Assembly: GCF_024718545.1 (NCBI RefSeq)
Contig: NZ_JAMXDB010000018.1
Location: 1 to 33,919 of the forward strand
Direction: 5' to 3'
DNA from: Weissella fangxianensis
GTDB lineage: Bacteria > Bacillota > Bacilli > Lactobacillales > Lactobacillaceae
DNA: 33,919 nucleotides
A program made the translations under genes and the position numbers. Of this stretch, positions 31,332-33,919 are shown in pieces. The notes under the pieces are model-generated. The model was not told the DNA's origin and made no database searches. It saw only the letters and a list, made by a program, of their open reading frames with translations. How positions within the stretch are numbered: the stretch's first letter is position 1; every line of letters starts with the position of its first letter.

Positions 31332-32387
31332 CTATTTTAAGAACTCACGTGCAATTTGTTGGTACGTCTCAATCAATGACAAGTAACTGCTAATCGTTGT
31401 GTATTCATTCAATTGGTGTGAAGACTTATCCCCATCTGCTCCTAGAATAACAGTTGGTAATCCGGGATTATTCTTAACGAAGACGCTGGCATCCGTCGCC
31501 CCGTTCATTGTTGACAATTCGGCTTCACGATCAGTAAATGTATCCTGAGCAGCCTGCTTAACGATTTCAATAAACTCATGGTCACTTGGTGTCTCAACTG
31601 GCTCAAAATTATGAATGATTTCCAATGTTAATTTAGCATCATATTGTTTGTTTAACTTAGCCAAGGTCTCTTCAAGCCGCACAATTACCTGTTGGTTATC
31701 AAATACTTGTGTTGGACGAATATTGCCAAGTAATTCTGCCGTAGCAGGAATAGTATTTACCTGCTCACCACCGCGAATCACAGTCACACTGTGTTGGACA
31801 TTGCCTAAGTAAGGATCTTCAGGGGCATCCGCAAACAAATCCTTTTCTAAGTTAACCTGAATGAGCATAAATAATCTTGCCATCAGTTGGCTCACCAATC
31901 ACTAAGGCATCTGCATCATCAATAGCATGTTGCTTGTTTAAACGATAAGCACCTTGAGCACCTAATTCTTCACCCGCCGTGGCAATAAAGCGCAATGTAC
32001 CATTTAACGTCACCTCAGAATTTTCAGATAACTCAATCAGGGCAATGATTTCTGCAGCTAAGCCACTCTTCATATCGGCTGCGCCACGACCGTAGAGCTT
32101 ATCACCAACAATTTGCGCACCAAATGGTGGTTGTTGCCAGGCTGATTCATCATCAATTGATACGTATCTTGATGACCTGAGAATACTAACACTTTGTCAT
32201 CAGCATTCTCATGACCAATAGTCGCTTGTAAATTTGCACGACCATCCCCAAATTCATCAATAGTGGCAGTAATATTATGCTTGGCCAATAACTGCTGGAT
32301 GTACGTTGCAATTGGCAACTCATTACCATTAACGGTATTAATACCAATTAAATCTTGTAAAATTTGAATTTTCTCTGCTTTTTCCAT
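31332..32387 (-). pseudogene. ArgE/DapE-type (M20) amidohydrolase, broken by two lesions
   Basis: The start is the ATG at 32387 after GGGGAG. The first frame reads MEKAEKIQILQDLIGINTVN to 'VFSGHQDT', then shifts at about 32162. Adding one G after GATACG restores 'SIDDESAWQQPPFGAQIVGD' and 'KLYGRGAADMKSG', which is the M20 metal-site order (HxD, then D). The second frame runs to 'IGEPTDGKIIYAHSG' and stops near 31852. The third resumes at 'NLEKDLFADAPEDPYLG', which normally lies about 30 residues further on, so the dimerisation-domain start is deleted. The C-terminal part is normal, ending 'SSYLSLIETYQQIAREFLK'. The enzyme would have removed acyl groups from amino acids. A T-box leader precedes it. 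Confidence 0.88.
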
Positions 32388-32433
32388 GATACTTCTCCCC
32401 ACTGGTTTAAACATCTGACTACTAGAACCTTTG

Positions 32434-32690
32434 CAAATAAAAAAGCCCTCGCCCCTTATCCAAGGACGAAAGCTTCGCGTTACCACCTTATTTTGTACCT
32501 TTTTTACAAAAAGTACCTCAATCACTTACTAATTTGTAAGCGAGACATTAACGGGCCTAACCGTAACAATTGCTTGCACAAGTGTTATTGCTCCGAGTTC
32601 ATCTTCATTTCCGTTAGCTTGTGGTCTTCTCAGCTTACGACCTTCTCTGGACAAACGACTTAGAAATTACTCTTCTCTTCATCACATTTT
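32434..32690 (-). ncRNA. T-box riboswitch in front of the M20 deacylase gene
   Basis: The minus strand carries the T-box AAGGTGGTAACGCG (32476-32489) followed by a terminator (AGCTTTCGTCCTT / AAGGGGCGAGGGCT, then T6, 32437-32474). Upstream is Stem I with the GAGTA loop-E strand (32668-32672), an AGAGA-type segment and the 3' side GGAAATGAAGATGAACTC near 32594-32611. An uncharged tRNA would bind the specifier codon and the UGGU bulge and let transcription continue. UGGU predicts a tRNA with discriminator A73. AUG (Met) or CUC (Leu) are possible specifiers; GAU (Asp, G73) fits less well. Confidence 0.85.
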
Positions 32691-32785
32691 CTCTAATAAT
32701 TATCTAATAAAGAAATTACACGCTTTGGCGGATGTTTGCAAGTAGCTTTTTAGGAATTTCTCCAAATTGATACTCTACACAATCC
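32691..32785. other. Interval between the T-box leader and the DUF4767 gene
   Basis: AT-rich sequence with a possible minus-strand promoter for the T-box transcript (GATAAT-type -10 near 32699-32706, weak -35). No further gene or hairpin is recognised. Confidence 0.35.
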
Positions 32786-33574
32786 CTAACGATAATTCGC
32801 CAGAATTTTCTGTAACTCGGCCTGGGCAGCTTGATCTTCTGACACCTTAAAACTATATGGTGGGTTGTAGTCGCCTCGTTGTCCTTCATCTGTATATTCA
32901 CCAAATCCAGAGGTTAAGCTCGTATCACCTTTATCTAGGGTCAACTCATAAACTTTACCATTATCCCCTAGCATATATTTCGTAACCGGCTGACTCATAT
33001 CAGCTTTAACCCCATAACCACCTGCGAAGAACTCCGCAACATTTTCCTGGTAACCAGTAGAACCATCCTTCATCGTCAAGAACACACAGCCACCAATTTT
33101 ATGAATCGGAAAGGCAGCTGCCCCGGGGTTCTTCTGATCTTGAACTTGAACTTCACCATCAGGCGTATTAGCATACCAGTCCCCGCGACCAGCTGCACCA
33201 TGATCAAAATATACTTCCGTTACTGCCATGTTACCAATTTTAGCTCTATCTGATGCCCAACTCAAAAATGAGTCATTCACAGCTCGCTTTTGAGCCACCG
33301 TTAAATTAACTGGTTCGTTGGGATTGGTTTCTTCTGAACTTGATGCCGATGATTCACTCATACTTGATGATGATTGTTGCGAACTCGACTTTTTCTCACT
33401 AGTCTCTTTCCGTTTATCTGAACTATCTAGTTTTTTAGATAATGAACTATTTTTCGCTTGTTCTTCCTTTAATTCTCTATCTTGCGATTGATGGTTAACA
33501 TATAGTAAACCACCTCCCCCTAAGCCAATAACTAATAGCACAGCAATGGTGCCAATCCATGCGCCCTTACTCAT
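32786..33574 (-). CDS. Membrane-anchored DUF4767-domain protein
   Basis: A 262-residue cell-surface protein. Residues about 6-26 form a single N-terminal hydrophobic helix ('WIGTIAVLLVIGLGGGGLLY'). No lipobox cysteine follows, so it is an uncleaved anchor rather than a lipoprotein. Residues about 30-85 are a charged then serine-rich, low-complexity stalk (many S, K and E). Residues about 92-262 form the DUF4767 domain, recognisable from 'NDSFLSWASDRAKIGNMAVT' onward with 'FPIHKIGGCVFLTM'. The domain is common in lactobacilli and has no known activity. The ribosome site AAGGGGGGA is strong. It appears monocistronic. Confidence 0.82.
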   Translation of the reverse strand: MSKGAWIGTIAVLLVIGLGGGGLLYVNHQSQDRELKEEQAKNSSLSKKLDSSDKRKETSEKKSSSQQSSSSMSESSASSSEETNPNEPVNLTVAQKRAVNDSFLSWASDRAKIGNMAVTEVYFDHGAAGRGDWYANTPDGEVQVQDQKNPGAAAFPIHKIGGCVFLTMKDGSTGYQENVAEFFAGGYGVKADMSQPVTKYMLGDNGKVYELTLDKGDTSLTSGFGEYTDEGQRGDYNPPYSFKVSEDQAAQAELQKILANYR

Positions 33575-33684
33575 TTGAAATCCCCCCTTGATATCAAAAG
33601 TAGTATATAAAAATTATAGCATTGTTTATGCTAGGCTTTCGTTTGCACCACTTAAAGTTGTTGCTCTTGTGTCTTAGCAATAAA

Positions 33685-33720
33685 AAAGCTACCAAATTTA
33701 TTGAAAAATTCAGTAGCTTT
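33685..33720 (-). terminator. Terminator of the remnant at the right edge
   Basis: AAAGCTAC (33685-33692) pairs with GTAGCTTT (33713-33720), extended inward by AAATT/AATT-type pairs and followed by T6 on the minus strand. It implies a minus-strand transcript arriving from beyond the window. Confidence 0.75.
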
Positions 33721-33731
33721 ATCTTTATTTT

Positions 33732-33919
33732 TTAGTTAATGCGCTCTAACAAATCTTTCTTAATTTGATCTTCTTTCTTCTCATACTTAGCATGGATTGA
33801 AGTCAATATTTGAGACAGGTTTTAAGAGACATTCAGAACCGCGTTTACCTTCCACAGCTCAAATAAATCATTAATCGTGATTAATAACTTATTTGAACCA
33901 TGGAAAGCATTAAATCAGG
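33732..33919 (-). pseudogene. Decayed 3' end of an unidentified gene
   Basis: One minus-strand frame reads FNAFHGSNKLLITINDLFEL, then WKVNAVLNVS, a TAA (33822-33824), then NLSQILTSIHAKYEKKEDQI, KKDLLERIN and the final stop at 33732. A TGA also sits at the window edge in this frame. The composition is protein-like and a terminator follows, so this looks like the end of a gene with internal stops. The family was not recognised. Confidence 0.4.

Noticed and set aside
31852-32073. A stand-alone 73-residue gene
   Set aside because: It is the middle piece of the broken M20 amidohydrolase, in a different frame from the flanking pieces.
32364-32663. A plus-strand ORF of 99 codons
   Set aside because: It overlaps the T-box leader on the other strand, has no ribosome site and shows no protein-like pattern.

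Overview
The window looks like a chromosomal stretch from an AT-rich, heterofermentative-type lactic acid bacterium of the Lactobacillaceae (a Weissella-, Leuconostoc- or Levilactobacillus-like organism). The reasons are the strong Shine-Dalgarno sites (AGGAGG/GGGG type), cre (CcpA) sites, a ROK-type XylR with xylA/xylB/xylT, a T-box leader, a ComK-type protein and a DUF4767 protein. No genus can be fixed from the sequence alone. No rRNA, tRNA, CRISPR array or intact insertion sequence is visible.

Layout. (1) 1-2.6 kb: the edge of a possible transposase ORF, then a GH13 alpha-glucosidase followed by a uracil-DNA glycosylase-family gene, both on the minus strand. (2) 2.6-4.8 kb: a galactitol-type PTS operon (IIA-IIC-IIB) behind a consensus cre. 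(3) 5.0-11.0 kb: a xylose regulon on the minus strand: xylT (symporter), xylR (ROK repressor), xylA (isomerase) and xylB (kinase), each with its own terminator or promoter signals. The xylT operator resembles the Bacillus xylO. (4) 11.1-13.1 kb: an iron-type alcohol dehydrogenase and a divergent small PASTA-domain protein. (5) 13.4-18.2 kb: an arabinoside module, GH51 alpha-L-arabinofuranosidase then GH127 beta-L-arabinofuranosidase, divergent from a GntR/UTRA regulator. A palindrome CTAACTC-N6-GAGTTAG is shared by the GH51 promoter and the xylA leader and suggests one regulator touching both pentose modules. (6) 18.2-22.0 kb: an aldo/keto reductase; a tandem array of long palindromic repeats; an operon of a competence-type sigma factor, a ComK-like protein and ogt; and an OsmC-family gene. 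(7) 22.1-30 kb: a wrecked pstS, a nucleoside deoxyribosyltransferase, PEP synthase divergent from a DeoR (SorC-family) regulator, and a nupC-nucleoside hydrolase operon in which nupC carries a frameshift. (8) 29.9-33.9 kb: an MHS-family transporter, a T-box leader in front of an M20 deacylase broken by two lesions, a membrane-anchored DUF4767 protein, and a decayed coding remnant at the right edge.

How the genes fit together. Xylose enters through XylT and is converted by XylA and XylB to xylulose-5-phosphate for the phosphoketolase pathway. GH51 and GH127 (no signal peptides, so intracellular) would release L-arabinose from imported arabinosides, but no arabinose isomerase/kinase genes lie in the window. 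PEP synthase would supply PEP when pentoses or organic acids are the carbon source, and a cre-like site lies upstream of it. NDT, NupC, nucleoside hydrolase and DeoR form a nucleoside salvage group.

The most unusual items are the palindromic repeats at 19.23-19.53 kb, whose stems differ between copies but stay complementary; the sigma factor-ComK-ogt operon; the shared palindrome linking the xylose and arabinoside modules; and the T-box left in front of a dead gene. No wholly new protein system could be demonstrated.
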